NCBI RefSeq assembly: GCF_017676345.1
Contig: NZ_JAFFZM010000010.1
Coordinates: 62,001 to 126,000, forward strand
Source of the DNA: Streptomyces smyrnaeus
GTDB lineage: Bacteria; Actinomycetota; Actinomycetes; Streptomycetales; Streptomycetaceae
Length of the DNA stretch: 64,000 bases
Direction of reading: 5' to 3'
A program made the translations under genes and the position numbers. This document shows, piece after piece, positions 16,432 through 24,671 of the stretch (within the stretch, counting starts at the first letter, position 1; each line of letters opens with the position of its first letter). Under the pieces are notes generated by a model. That model was given only the letters and a program-made list of their open reading frames with translations. It did no database searches and had not been told where the DNA came from.

Positions 16432-16893
16432 TCAAGTGCGGTGGCGGTACCAGTCGTCGTCGCCGTCCGCGAGTGAGCGGCCGAGGTAGTCCCGCAGATC
16501 CCCGGCGACCCACCGCCGGCTGTCGTCCTCGTGCTCCCATACGAAGATGTCGGCCCGGGGAGGCGTGCGAACGAAGGCGAACTGGTCGCCGCCTCCGTTG
16601 TCGCCGAAGAAGAGAAACGGCTGGAACGGCATGTAGAGGGCCGCGAAGCCGCTGTCGGACCAGAAGCGGAGGTTGTCCTCCACGATCCGGCCCAATGTCC
16701 AGACGGTGTCCACCCCGTCGTGCCCGACGATGCCGTCGGTCTCCCGCAGAAGATCCGCCAGCTGGGACGGCAGACGGCAACCCAGCCGCTGCTCCGCGTC
16801 CGCCACTCTGTCCGGGTGGACCGGCTCCCCGAATTCGGCCTCCGGGCACGACTGGTGGACGGCCTTTTTCCACGGCCCGGGTCGCAACGTCAC
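16432..16893 (-). CDS. SMI1/KNR4 family protein
   Basis: A 153-residue protein of the SMI1/KNR4 (SUKH) superfamily: VADAEQRLGCRLPSQLADLL followed by TDGI, the family's hallmark helix, then LYMPFQPFLFFGDNGGGDQF. In bacteria many SUKH proteins are immunity proteins against secreted or contact-dependent nuclease toxins. I chose the GTG at 16893 because it overlaps the stop of the DUF4180 gene (GTGA). No toxin gene is visible next to it, so it may be an orphan immunity gene or have a housekeeping role. Confidence 0.82.
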   Translation of the reverse strand: MTLRPGPWKKAVHQSCPEAEFGEPVHPDRVADAEQRLGCRLPSQLADLLRETDGIVGHDGVDTVWTLGRIVEDNLRFWSDSGFAALYMPFQPFLFFGDNGGGDQFAFVRTPPRADIFVWEHEDDSRRWVAGDLRDYLGRSLADGDDDWYRHRT

Positions 16894-17249
16894 GCCAGCC
16901 GTTCCCGCAGCTGTTCCATGTCGGCCAGGAACCAGGTCTGCCGCCCACGGTTGCACTCCGTCACGAAGTCGCGGAGCGCGGAGCTGGCCTCCAACTGCGC
17001 GGAGAGGTCACCGACGACCGCGAGCCCGACCCGGTACTGGACGAACTTCTGGATGATGTCGCCCGCGAGGCGGGTACGCAGCCGGAAGAACCCCTCGTCC
17101 AGCCGGGAGACGGGGACGACCGCCCACTCGGCACCCTGGTACGACGTGTCGCCGATGATGTCCAGCGCATCGCGCTCACCGGCGATGGTCCGCCCCTCGG
17201 CGGGGTGGACGAGGACAGTGACGCCGCTGATCGTCTCCAGGCTGCTCAT
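16890..17249 (-). CDS. DUF4180 domain protein
   Basis: A 119-residue protein matching DUF4180 along its length: ERDALDIIGDTSYQGAEWAV, FFRLRTRLAGDIIQKFVQYR and ALRDFVTECNRGRQTWF. The family has no known biochemical function. It is the first gene of a two-gene unit with the SMI1/KNR4 protein through a 4-bp overlap, so the two probably act in the same process. Confidence 0.85.
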   Translation of the reverse strand: MSSLETISGVTVLVHPAEGRTIAGERDALDIIGDTSYQGAEWAVVPVSRLDEGFFRLRTRLAGDIIQKFVQYRVGLAVVGDLSAQLEASSALRDFVTECNRGRQTWFLADMEQLRERLA

Positions 17250-17317
17250 GACTGCCGAGGTTAGACGGCTTCGCCGCCGACGGCGACGCAATTGTGGCGC
17301 CGCCGCCGTCGCCGATG

Positions 17318-17623
17318 TCAGGCCCCGCCCACGTCTCCGCTATGGAGCGCCCCGATGAAGCGGGCCCACTGGGTTGCGGGGAAGGTGATCACCTGGCCGG
17401 TGGGTGCGGTCTTGGTGTCCCGGACCGGGACGATGCCGCCACCGGTCCCCTCGATGGCGACCTCCACGCATTCGCCGCCGTCGCCGTTGCAGTACGAGCT
17501 TTTGCGCCAGCGTGCGGCTCCGGGGAAGTGTTGCCCGACTTCGAGGCAGTTGCCGCCGTCGCCGTTGCTGTAGCTGCTCTTTCGCCAGTTCGCTGTACGG
17601 AGGTCGGGTCGGCTTGCTGGCAT
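17318..17623 (-). CDS. DUF397 protein with a partly duplicated domain
   Basis: A 101-residue small acidic protein. The DUF397 start motif WRKSSYSNGDGGNCLEV occurs at residues 13-29 and again at 39-55 (WRKSSYCNGDGGECVEV); only the second copy runs on to the full domain (VPVRDTKTAPTG, ITFPATQWARFI). So the gene carries one and a half DUF397 units. DUF397 proteins are made with XRE regulators and GHKL ATPases in regulatory units of streptomycete development and antibiotic control. The gene lies downstream of another DUF397 gene with very similar DNA, indicating tandem duplication. Confidence 0.87.
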   Translation of the reverse strand: MPASRPDLRTANWRKSSYSNGDGGNCLEVGQHFPGAARWRKSSYCNGDGGECVEVAIEGTGGGIVPVRDTKTAPTGQVITFPATQWARFIGALHSGDVGGA

Positions 17624-17659
17624 CTTGGGCTCCTCTGTGTGGGAGTGCGCCCGCCTGTG

Positions 17660-17881
17660 TCAGGCGTTCAGGTCCCCGTTGTGGAGAGCTTCGATGAAGT
17701 GGGTCCACTGGGTTGCGGGGAAGGTGAGAATGGGGCCGCTGGGTGCGGTCTTGGTGTCGCGGACCGGGACGAAGCCGCCGGTGGCGTTGGCGGCGACCTC
17801 TACGCATTCGCCGCCGCTGCCGTTGCTGTATGAGCTCTTGCGCCAGCGAGCCAGCTGCGAGTCAGTCTCGGTGTTTGCCAT
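17660..17881 (-). CDS. DUF397 protein
   Basis: A 73-residue protein with the full DUF397 pattern: LARWRKSSYSNGSGGECVEV, then FVPVRDTKTAPSG and LTFPATQWTHFIEAL. Its start overlaps the end of the XRE regulator gene by 20 nt, so it is co-translated with it. In related loci the DUF397 protein binds or modulates the XRE partner. Confidence 0.88.
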   Translation of the reverse strand: MANTETDSQLARWRKSSYSNGSGGECVEVAANATGGFVPVRDTKTAPSGPILTFPATQWTHFIEALHNGDLNA

Positions 17882-18716
17882 TTCGGAAGTCCTCTGCCGC
17901 TGCCTGGATCATGGCTAGGGACGCCTCCGGCGGCAGCGCGGCGGCCCTGAGCAGATCGTAAGACCTCCGGTACTCCTTCACGAGAGCTGGTTCATCAATG
18001 GTGTCCCCGCTGTGTAGCGACTCCGTATAGACCATAGATGGAGCATCGGGGAAGGTCATGATCATGGCCGTCCCCATCATGAAGGGATGCGGCCCTGCGT
18101 TCCACGGCAAGATCTGTGGGACGATGCGTGGGCGGCGCGCCAACTCCTCGATGTGTTCCAACTGATCCGCCATCTGCGCATCCGGGAGGATCGGCAGTCG
18201 CAACAGCGCCTCATGCAAGATCACCCAGTACATGGGCCTCTTACGATCCACTTCGAAGAGTTCGGCGCGAGCCAGGCGGGCGTCTACCTTGATCGCCACC
18301 TCGTCAGACGTCTCCATCGGGTGTGTTGCTCGAACGACTGCCTCGGCATACGCCCGGGTCTGGAGGAGTCCCGGGAGAAGGTTCGGCCCCCATACCTCGA
18401 TGGTGTCTGCCCTCTTCTCAGCGTCGAGAGCCTTCTCGTAATACCAGGCGTGCCCCCTCCGTCGCGCGCGGCGCACATCCTCACACCGGCGGCTGAAGAA
18501 CCCATCGGTCTTCAGCACCACATCCACGTGCGCGGCGAGGTCCGGGGGCATGCGCCGCTCCCCGCGTTCGATCTCGCTGAGGTGGCTGTAGCCGTAGAAG
18601 CTGCCCTCCACCAGTTGTTGCTGGGTCAGTCCGGCCTGCTCGCGCTTCCAGCGGAGCTCCTTCCCGTAGAAGGTGGGCACGCCTGCTGAGCCGTCGATGT
18701 CCTTGGGTCCTGGCAC
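17862..18716 (-). CDS. XRE family regulator with DUF5753 domain
   Basis: A 284-residue regulator. The helix-turn-helix spans residues about 15-70 (REQAGLTQQQLVEGSFYGYSH... then ERGERRMPPD), and the rest is the DUF5753 ligand/partner domain, with LLPGLLQTRAYAEAVVRA and the conserved end PSMVYTESLHSGD. Such proteins with DUF397 partners control development or secondary metabolism in streptomycetes. Divergent from a small ORF and an anti-sigma-like ATPase gene, the usual third component. Confidence 0.9.
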   Translation of the reverse strand: MPGPKDIDGSAGVPTFYGKELRWKREQAGLTQQQLVEGSFYGYSHLSEIERGERRMPPDLAAHVDVVLKTDGFFSRRCEDVRRARRRGHAWYYEKALDAEKRADTIEVWGPNLLPGLLQTRAYAEAVVRATHPMETSDEVAIKVDARLARAELFEVDRKRPMYWVILHEALLRLPILPDAQMADQLEHIEELARRPRIVPQILPWNAGPHPFMMGTAMIMTFPDAPSMVYTESLHSGDTIDEPALVKEYRRSYDLLRAAALPPEASLAMIQAAAEDFRNGKHRD

Positions 18717-18897
18717 GGTTCACCGCCGAGAGAGTGATGGCTGTTTTCGTTCGGGTGGGAGCCATTCCCGGTGGGTCCGCAATTGGTCGTAGCTGATGGG
18801 CAGTTCGCTTGCGGGAGCCCGATGAGCAGCAACGCTACCCGTACTGGGGCCATTGTGTGAGGGGTTCGTCACGCAGTGCTCAGGAAGGGTGCGACAA

Positions 18898-19140
18898 ATG
18901 AACGAATGTGCGTACGGGCGATCGAAAAGCGACGGGGAAAGCGAGGAATGTATCGCCGAGTTGGATGCGGCGCTCCGCGCCCATGGGCTCACGTTGCCCT
19001 CGCTCGGCGTCGATCCGGTGACGTATGCCGGAGGGCAGCCGTACACGCTGATCTCGCTGGGCAACTGCAACACCGCGACGGCTCGCGCCCTCGCAGCAGT
19101 GCTGCGCCACGCGGCGGGGGAGGGGCGGGTCGAGGGGTGA
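18898..19140 (+). CDS. Small hypothetical protein upstream of the ATPase gene
   Basis: An 80-residue protein starting at ATG 18898 with AGGAAGGGTG upstream. It has an Asp/Glu-rich N-terminal helix (ECIAELDAALRAHGLTLPS) and a repeated hydrophobic C-terminal half. I do not recognise a family. Its TGA overlaps the GTG of the ATPase gene (GTGA), so the two are co-translated, and it probably belongs to the same regulatory unit. Confidence 0.7.
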   Translation: MNECAYGRSKSDGESEECIAELDAALRAHGLTLPSLGVDPVTYAGGQPYTLISLGNCNTATARALAAVLRHAAGEGRVEG

Positions 19141-19568
19141 GGACCCAGACGTGGCGGATCACCGCCACCCCGCAGCGGCCCGCGCTCTCCCTCGCGGTGC
19201 TGGCGCGAGCCGCGGACATCGGCGCGGTGCGCCATGAGGTGGCCGCCCACTGCGCGCGGTGGGGAGCGCCGCAGGCGGCCGAGGTGGCGGCGCTCTGTGT
19301 CAGCGAACTGCTCACCAACGTCGTGCTGCACGTGGGGGAGGGTGCCCCGGCGACCGTGCGGGTGACCTGGTGCGGGAGTGAGCGGGTCCGGGTCGGGGTG
19401 ACGGATCCGGACCCGCGCCCGCTCCCCGTTCTCCTCGCGGCGGCGCCCGACGCGGAGGGCGGCAGGGGGATCGCGCTCATCGACGCGCTGGCGCTGCGGT
19501 GGGGAGTGGAGCAGGGGGCGTACGCGAAGACGGTGTGGTGTGAGCTACCTGCGGCGCCGACCGCGTAG
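19137..19568 (+). CDS. GHKL ATP-binding protein (anti-sigma/SpoIIAB-like)
   Basis: A 143-residue stand-alone histidine-kinase-type ATPase domain. The N box reads CVSELLTNVVLHVGEG, the G1 box VGVTDPDPRPL and the G2 box EGGRGIALIDALALRWG. Proteins of this size in Streptomyces act as serine kinases/anti-sigma factors or partners of XRE-DUF397 units. The GTG start is set by its overlap with the preceding stop. Its TAG is the first three bases of a TetR operator. Confidence 0.88.
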   Translation: MRTQTWRITATPQRPALSLAVLARAADIGAVRHEVAAHCARWGAPQAAEVAALCVSELLTNVVLHVGEGAPATVRVTWCGSERVRVGVTDPDPRPLPVLLAAAPDAEGGRGIALIDALALRWGVEQGAYAKTVWCELPAAPTA

Positions 19569-19602
19569 ACACTGTCTACGGCGAACTGGTAGACAGTGTC
19601 TA
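19566..19602. promoter_or_regulatory. Twin TetR operators
   Basis: TAGACACTGTCTAC and GTAGACAGTGTCTA form a perfect 14-bp inverted repeat with a 9-bp gap; each arm is itself a TAGACA-N-TGTCTA palindrome. The block begins at the stop codon of the ATPase gene and ends at the A of the TetR ATG, so it must overlap the tetR promoter, giving autoregulation of the tetR-MFS operon. Confidence 0.8.
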
Positions 19603-20231
19603 TGAATGAACCGAACACGGCGGCCGGGCTGCGCGAACGGCTGGTCGACGCAGGGGTGGAGCTGGTCGCGAAGGAAGGTGCCCGGGGGGTCTCCCTCAGG
19701 GAGATCGCCCGGCACGCGGGTGTCTCCCACGGGGCGCCACGCCGGTACTTTCCGACCCATCTCTCGCTGCTGTCCGCCATCGCCCGCGAGGGGTTCGCCC
19801 GGCTGGCGGCCGAGGCCGGACGCGTACTGGCGGAGCGGGAGGAGGACGGCCCCCGGGCTCAGCTGACCGCGCTGGCGGCCGTCTACCTGGCCTTCGCCCG
19901 GGACCAGCGCGGGATGTACGAGCTGATGTTCCGCCACGATCTGCTGGAGAGCGGCGAGCTGGGGTTGCGCGAGGTGAGTCTCCCGCTGTTCGACGTCCTG
20001 GCGGACCTGGTCGCACGTGCTCGGCGCGACGATGGAATCGGCGGCAGCAGCAACCCCGTCGGCGGCCCGGGGGTGGCGGACCCGCGTACCGTCGCGGGCG
20101 CCCTCTGGGCGAGCCTGCACGGTATCGCCCAGCTGGGCGCCTGGCGCAGCCTCCAACTGGCCACCGGGGCCGAGGAGGACGATGTGCTGCGTGCCGTCCT
20201 GGAGGCGCATCTCGGTCCGGAGGGCGCGTGA
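19602..20231 (+). CDS. TetR family transcriptional regulator
   Basis: A 209-residue repressor. The N-terminal DNA-binding domain is LRERLVDAGVELVAKEGARG...LREIARHAGVSHGAPRRYFP, and the rest is an all-helical ligand-binding domain with AGALWASLHGIAQLGAW. The start is taken as ATG 19602; an in-frame GTG lies 6 nt upstream. No ribosome site is visible, so the mRNA may be leaderless. It overlaps the MFS gene by 4 nt and likely represses the pair through the operators at its 5' end. Confidence 0.9.
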   Translation: MNEPNTAAGLRERLVDAGVELVAKEGARGVSLREIARHAGVSHGAPRRYFPTHLSLLSAIAREGFARLAAEAGRVLAEREEDGPRAQLTALAAVYLAFARDQRGMYELMFRHDLLESGELGLREVSLPLFDVLADLVARARRDDGIGGSSNPVGGPGVADPRTVAGALWASLHGIAQLGAWRSLQLATGAEEDDVLRAVLEAHLGPEGA

Positions 20232-21676
20232 GTGCGCCCTCCGGGCGGGGCATACGGGCGCTCACCCTCGTCGCCAGCGCCACCGGGGCCGCCGTCGTGG
20301 CGCTGGACGGCACCGTGCTCGTCGTCGTACAGCCGTCGCTGCAGCGGGAGTTGGGTGCGACGCTCGCGCAGGTGCAGTGGACGAGTACCGGCTACCTGGT
20401 CGCGGTCGCCGGTCTGCTGGTCTTCGCCGGGCGGCTCGGCGACCGGTACGGGCACCGGCGGCTCTTCGCCCTCGGCATGCTCGGCTTCGGTGCCGCTTCG
20501 GCGGGGATCGGTGTCGCCGACGGCATCGGCTGGGTCATCGCACTGCGCGCCGTGCAGGGGGTTTTCGGTGCACTGCTGCAACCGGCCACACTCGGCATGC
20601 TGCGCACGGCCTTCCCGCCGGAGCGGCTCGGGATGCCGATTGCCGTGCGGACGAGCGTCATCGGGCTGGCCGCCGCGACGGGCCCGGTGCTCGGCGGGGT
20701 GGTGGCGGCCGAACTGGGCTGGCGGGCGGTGTTCTTCCTCAACGTCCCGGCCGCACTGGCGGTGGGACTGCCCGTGCTGCTGGTGAGGCGGAGCGCCCCG
20801 GTGTCCGCCCCGCCCGGCGGCCTCGACCTGCCCGGCGCCGGTCTGTTCGCGGTGGCGCTGCTGTGCCTGGTGCACACGCTGATCGCCGTACCGCAGGGCG
20901 GCTGGACGGCGATCAGCGGGCTCGCGGCGGTCGCGGGCGCGGCGGCGTCGGTCGCCTTCGTGCGCCACGAACGCCGCACCCGGGCCCAGCCGTTGCTGCC
21001 TGCCGGGCTGCTGCGTACGCCGGGCATCTCGCCCGCGCTGGCACTGTTGCTGCTGGCTTCGGCGGCGCTGCACGGGACGCTGTTCATCGGGACGTTCCTC
21101 CTCCAGGACGTGATCGGACTCGATCCCTTCGAGTGCGGGCTGCGCACGCTGCCGCTGGCGGCGACCATGGTGGCGGGCGCACCGCTGTGCGCCGTACTGC
21201 TGCGGCGGTACGGTCCGCGCCGCGTCGCCCAGGGCGGGGTGGTGGTGCTCGCGGCCGGGGTGGGGCTGCTGTCCCGTACGGACGCGGGCACGGGTGCCGG
21301 TGCGGTCGGGGTGGCGTTCTTCGCGCTGGGCGCGGGGTTCGCGGCCGTGATGGTGACCGCCACGTCCGTCGTCGTACGCCGGGCCCCGGCGAAACACGCG
21401 GGGGTGGCGGGCGGACTGAAGCAGACGGTGATGAACCTCGGGCCCGCGTCGGGTGTCGCGGTGGCGACGACGCTGATGTCCGCCTGGACGCCTGTCGGAC
21501 AGTCGGCGGACGCCGCGTTCGTCGCGGCGGCGGGCCCCACGCTGACCGCGCTGGCGCTGGCGGCGGGCGCCGGTCTGCTGCCGGCCGCCCGGCTCGCCGT
21601 CCCGGACCAGAATGTGCGCGGGTCCGGAAGTCCGGCCGCCGTCGGGGAGCGAAGCGGGGTTACCGGCAAGTATTGA
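20228..21676 (+). CDS. MFS multidrug exporter, 14-TM (EmrB/QacA-like)
   Basis: A 482-residue polytopic exporter. It has the helix-1 motif VALDGTVLVVVQPSLQRELG, the loop-2/3 motif FAGRLGDRYGHRRLF, motif C-like ATGPVLGGVVAAELGWRAVFF and long C-terminal helices. Drug/proton antiport is the usual role. GTG start overlaps the tetR stop, so the two are translationally coupled and drug-inducible control by the TetR protein is likely. Confidence 0.9.
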   Translation: MSAPSGRGIRALTLVASATGAAVVALDGTVLVVVQPSLQRELGATLAQVQWTSTGYLVAVAGLLVFAGRLGDRYGHRRLFALGMLGFGAASAGIGVADGIGWVIALRAVQGVFGALLQPATLGMLRTAFPPERLGMPIAVRTSVIGLAAATGPVLGGVVAAELGWRAVFFLNVPAALAVGLPVLLVRRSAPVSAPPGGLDLPGAGLFAVALLCLVHTLIAVPQGGWTAISGLAAVAGAAASVAFVRHERRTRAQPLLPAGLLRTPGISPALALLLLASAALHGTLFIGTFLLQDVIGLDPFECGLRTLPLAATMVAGAPLCAVLLRRYGPRRVAQGGVVVLAAGVGLLSRTDAGTGAGAVGVAFFALGAGFAAVMVTATSVVVRRAPAKHAGVAGGLKQTVMNLGPASGVAVATTLMSAWTPVGQSADAAFVAAAGPTLTALALAAGAGLLPAARLAVPDQNVRGSGSPAAVGERSGVTGKY

Positions 21677-21782
21677 CACCTGTCACCGCCGCGCCCACTC
21701 TTAGCTGCGCCGTGTACATGCCACCTTCAGCTGTGGGAGGTGGCGTGTGCGCAGGACACCTGTGGCACGGGAGGAGAGACGC

Positions 21783-22889
21783 ATGGGGACCGAGGGGACC
21801 GGCGGCGGCGTCAGCAGACGGACGGTGCTCGCGGGGGTCGGCGGCGCGGGCGCCGCCGCCGTACTGGGCGGCGGCGCACTGGCGCACCCCGTGCACGCCG
21901 CCGGGGGCGGGGCCGACAAGCTGCCGATACCCGACAAGGCCGAGCTGACCGTGCTGCTGACCGGCGACGCGGGCACCGGCGAGGACGGCCAGTGGAAGGT
22001 CGCCGACGCCGCCCGCGCGGTGTGCGCCCGGCGCGGCGTGGATCTGGCGATCGGGCTCGGCGACAACATCTACGAGAACGGCCCCGAGAGCTCCACGGAC
22101 GACGAGTTCCAGTCCAAGTTCGAGCGCCCCAACACCGGTATCGACGTCCCCTGGCTGATGGTCCTCGGCAACCACGACACCAGCGGCATCATCCCCGGCA
22201 GCGGCGGGTGGCCCTCACGCGGCGACCACGAGGTGGCGTACCACGCGCACTCGGCGCGCTGGTACATGCCCAGCCGCTACTACTCCGTGGCCGTACCCGG
22301 CGGCGCCGCCGAGCCGGTGGCCGAGTTCTTCGCGCTCGACACCACGCCGCTGTCCTCCTACGTGCTCCAGACCGACCCCGAGTACTACTGGAACGGGCCC
22401 TTCGCACGCGAGCAGCGCGCCTGGCTGGCGAAGGCCCTCGCCGCCTCCCGCGCCCGCTGGAAGTTCGTCTTCGCCCATCACCCGCTGCGCAACAACGGCA
22501 CGCACCGCAACGCCGGCGAGTACGAGGGCATCAGCTGCGGCGACTATCTGAGCGGCAAGCACGTCAAGAAGCTGTACGAGGAAGTCGTGGTCGGCAAGGC
22601 CGAGTTCATCCTCTCCGGCCACGACCACACGCTGCAGATCCTGGACACCGGCGCCGACTACCAGGGCACCCAGCAGATCGTGTGCGGCGCCGCCGCCAAG
22701 ACCAAGGGGCGCGCGGACGAGCCGAGCAACAAGGCGTTCTGGGAGGCGTACGACACGCTCGGCTTCATGCTGCTGACCATCAACGCGCAGCAGGTGGCCG
22801 TGGACGCCTACACCCTCGACCCCGGCACGGGCGAACCCACCCACGCCTACCACCACACCCGCACCGACCGGCTGCCAGCCCGCAACTGA
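21783..22889 (+). CDS. Tat-exported metallophosphatase (purple acid phosphatase-like)
   Basis: A 368-residue secreted phosphoesterase. The N-terminus is a twin-arginine signal, SRRTVLAGVGGAGAAAVLGG, with a likely cleavage near HPVHAAGG. The metal-site motifs are in order: GDAGTG, GLGDNIYENG, LGNHDTSG, FAHHPLRNNG and SGHDHTLQI, as in tartrate-resistant acid phosphatases. It should bind two metals and hydrolyse phosphate esters outside the cell after folding in the cytoplasm. ATG 21783 follows GGGAGGAGAG. A PHO box cannot be identified with certainty upstream. Confidence 0.88.
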   Translation: MGTEGTGGGVSRRTVLAGVGGAGAAAVLGGGALAHPVHAAGGGADKLPIPDKAELTVLLTGDAGTGEDGQWKVADAARAVCARRGVDLAIGLGDNIYENGPESSTDDEFQSKFERPNTGIDVPWLMVLGNHDTSGIIPGSGGWPSRGDHEVAYHAHSARWYMPSRYYSVAVPGGAAEPVAEFFALDTTPLSSYVLQTDPEYYWNGPFAREQRAWLAKALAASRARWKFVFAHHPLRNNGTHRNAGEYEGISCGDYLSGKHVKKLYEEVVVGKAEFILSGHDHTLQILDTGADYQGTQQIVCGAAAKTKGRADEPSNKAFWEAYDTLGFMLLTINAQQVAVDAYTLDPGTGEPTHAYHHTRTDRLPARN

Positions 22890-22964
22890 GCCGGCGATCG
22901 GCCCGTGGACGTGCCCCGGGGCGTTGGCCCTGGAGCACGCCACGGCGGATTCCGACAGCGGTGG

Positions 22965-23171
22965 TCAGAGGTCCAGCAGGTGCTTGCACTTCAGATGGGC
23001 CTGGAGGTCAGTCAAGCCATCCGCCTTGGCCTTCGCCTTGCACTTCAGGTAGGCGTCCCTGTCGGCCGCTGCCGATGCCGAGGCGTCGTGTGCGGAGGCG
23101 GGCACCACCGCCCCGCCGAGTGCGGCGGCTGTGGCGAAAGCGAGGGCGGCGAGCGCTGTGCGAGCGCGCAT
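22965..23171 (-). CDS. Small secreted protein with two KCK motifs
   Basis: A 68-residue precursor. A Sec signal peptide (ALAALAFATAAALGGAVVPASA) is followed by a Lys-rich mature part of about 42 residues with two Cys, each in a Lys-Cys-Lys setting (YLKCKAKAKADGL and AHLKCKHLL). ATG 23171 has GGAG 6 nt upstream; ATG 23183 is an alternative. The two Cys could form one disulfide between helices. I do not recognise the family. It converges on the metallophosphatase gene and its promoter region is long, which suggests tight control. Confidence 0.75.
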   Translation of the reverse strand: MRARTALAALAFATAAALGGAVVPASAHDASASAAADRDAYLKCKAKAKADGLTDLQAHLKCKHLLDL

Positions 23172-23618
23172 GTTGTTCTCCATTCCGTCTGTGTTCCGTC
23201 TGTGGAGCACGAAGCGCCTGAATCGGCTGATTCGGTCACTCGGTACTTGTCCGGAAGTGCTGGCTGTCCGAACGGAAAGCGGCCGAATTTCCCCCATACC
23301 GGGGAGCACGGACAGGGGAGCACGGACCGACGGGTGGCGTACGGACGACGGCTTCACATCCGCCGGCGGGCAGTCGTCGTCACAACGGCCCCACCGGCCC
23401 GACCTCCCGGACGTGGAGCCGTGCGTCGAACCAGTCAGCGGCGGGGACGAGGGGCGCTCGGAGCCCTCGGCGAACCGGGATTGCCGGGGATCGGCCGCAG
23501 GGGACGGGGATGAATCCCCCGGGTGCGGGTGCCGCGGCTCGCCCGGGTGCGGGGTGACCGTACCGTAGGAGCCCGTCAGGACTGGACCCGTGTTCGAGGC
23601 GAGACCGAGAGGGCCGAG
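23172..23618. other. 447-bp divergent intergenic region
   Basis: Promoter region for both the small secreted protein and the sugar kinase. A GAATC-GGCT-GATTC inverted repeat (23220-23233) lies upstream of the secreted-protein start. The remainder is GC-rich with no ORF having both a ribosome site and recognisable composition. No RNA gene is evident. Confidence 0.35.
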
Positions 23619-24566
23619 ATGACCGCTGAACACCCCATCGCCGTGCTGGGCGAGTGCGTTGCCGACGCGTTCGTCGCACCGCCGGGCGGCGAGGCTGCCG
23701 CGCCGCTCGCGCTGGACGTCTTCCCCGGGGGCGGCCCCGCCAACACGGCGGTGGCGCTGGCGCGGTTGGGCACCCCCACCCGGTTCCTGGGCCGGCTCTC
23801 GCACGACGTGTTCGGGCGGCTGTTCGCCTCCCGCCTCGCGGGGTCCGGGGTCGACCTGAGCCACGCGGTGCGCGCTGCCGAACCCAGCACCCTGGCCGTG
23901 GCGGACGTCGCCGAGGACGGCACTGCCGACTACGCCTTCCACGCGCAGCAGACCGCCGACTGGCAGTGGACCGACGACGAATTGGCCACCGCAACCGCCG
24001 GCTCCCTGACCTGTCTGCACACCGGCTCGCTCGCGCTGGTCCAGCAGCCCGGCGGCCCGGCCGTCGAGCGCCTCCTGGCGGCGATACGCGACCGCGCCAC
24101 CGTCTCCATCGACCCCAATGTGCGTCCGCTGCTGGTCGATCCGGCCGTCTACCGCGAGGCGCTGCCCCGCTGGTGCGCGACCGCCGACATCCTGCGCCTG
24201 TCCGACGACGATCTGGCCCAGCTGCACCCCGGCGCCGCCCCCGAGGACGCCGCCGACATCTTCCACGCGGACGGTGTGCCGCTGGTCGTGGTCACCCTGG
24301 GCGCCGAGGGCGTCCTGGCCTCGCTCAACGGCGCCCGCGCCCATGTACCTACGCCGCCCACCCGGGTCGTGGACACCGTGGGTGCGGGCGACTCCTTCAT
24401 GGCCGGCTTCCTGCACGCCCTGCACACGGCCGGGGCGCTGGGCGGCAGACTGGACGGCCTCACCGGGCAGCAGGTCACCGAAGCCCTGGAGTTCGGCGTA
24501 CGGGTGGCCGCCGCCGTCGTCTCGGTACGCGGAGCCAACCCGCCCTGGGCGAAGGACCTCGATTAG
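23619..24566 (+). CDS. PfkB family carbohydrate kinase (fructokinase-like)
   Basis: A 315-residue ribokinase-fold sugar kinase. It begins PIAVLGECVADAF, has the PfkB first signature around FPGGGPANTAVALARLG, and the second signature DTVGAGDSFMAGFL with the catalytic Asp and anion hole. Cytoplasmic ATP-dependent phosphorylation of a sugar such as fructose is likely; the exact sugar is uncertain. ATG 23619 fits the domain start. Gene stands alone and ends just before a dispersed 70-bp repeat. Confidence 0.88.
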   Translation: MTAEHPIAVLGECVADAFVAPPGGEAAAPLALDVFPGGGPANTAVALARLGTPTRFLGRLSHDVFGRLFASRLAGSGVDLSHAVRAAEPSTLAVADVAEDGTADYAFHAQQTADWQWTDDELATATAGSLTCLHTGSLALVQQPGGPAVERLLAAIRDRATVSIDPNVRPLLVDPAVYREALPRWCATADILRLSDDDLAQLHPGAAPEDAADIFHADGVPLVVVTLGAEGVLASLNGARAHVPTPPTRVVDTVGAGDSFMAGFLHALHTAGALGGRLDGLTGQQVTEALEFGVRVAAAVVSVRGANPPWAKDLD

Positions 24567-24581
24567 GAGCCGGGCCCTCTC

Positions 24582-24651
24582 AGGGGCGCGGGGAACTGCG
24601 CGACCAGCCACGGCACTCCCGCACCCCGAGATGCGCCGACAGGGGCACCCC
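24582..24651 (+). repeat. 70-bp dispersed repeat, copy A
   Basis: Starts AGGGGCGCGGGGAACTGCGC, continues GACCAGCCAC, and ends AGGGGCACCCC. It lies between the convergent kinase and KAS III genes. Ends are shared with copies at 26371-26440, 59184-59254 (inverted) and 61881-61950; the 25-30 bp between differ. Confidence 0.8.
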
Positions 24652-24671
24652 CTCCCCGGGGGCGGGGGCCC

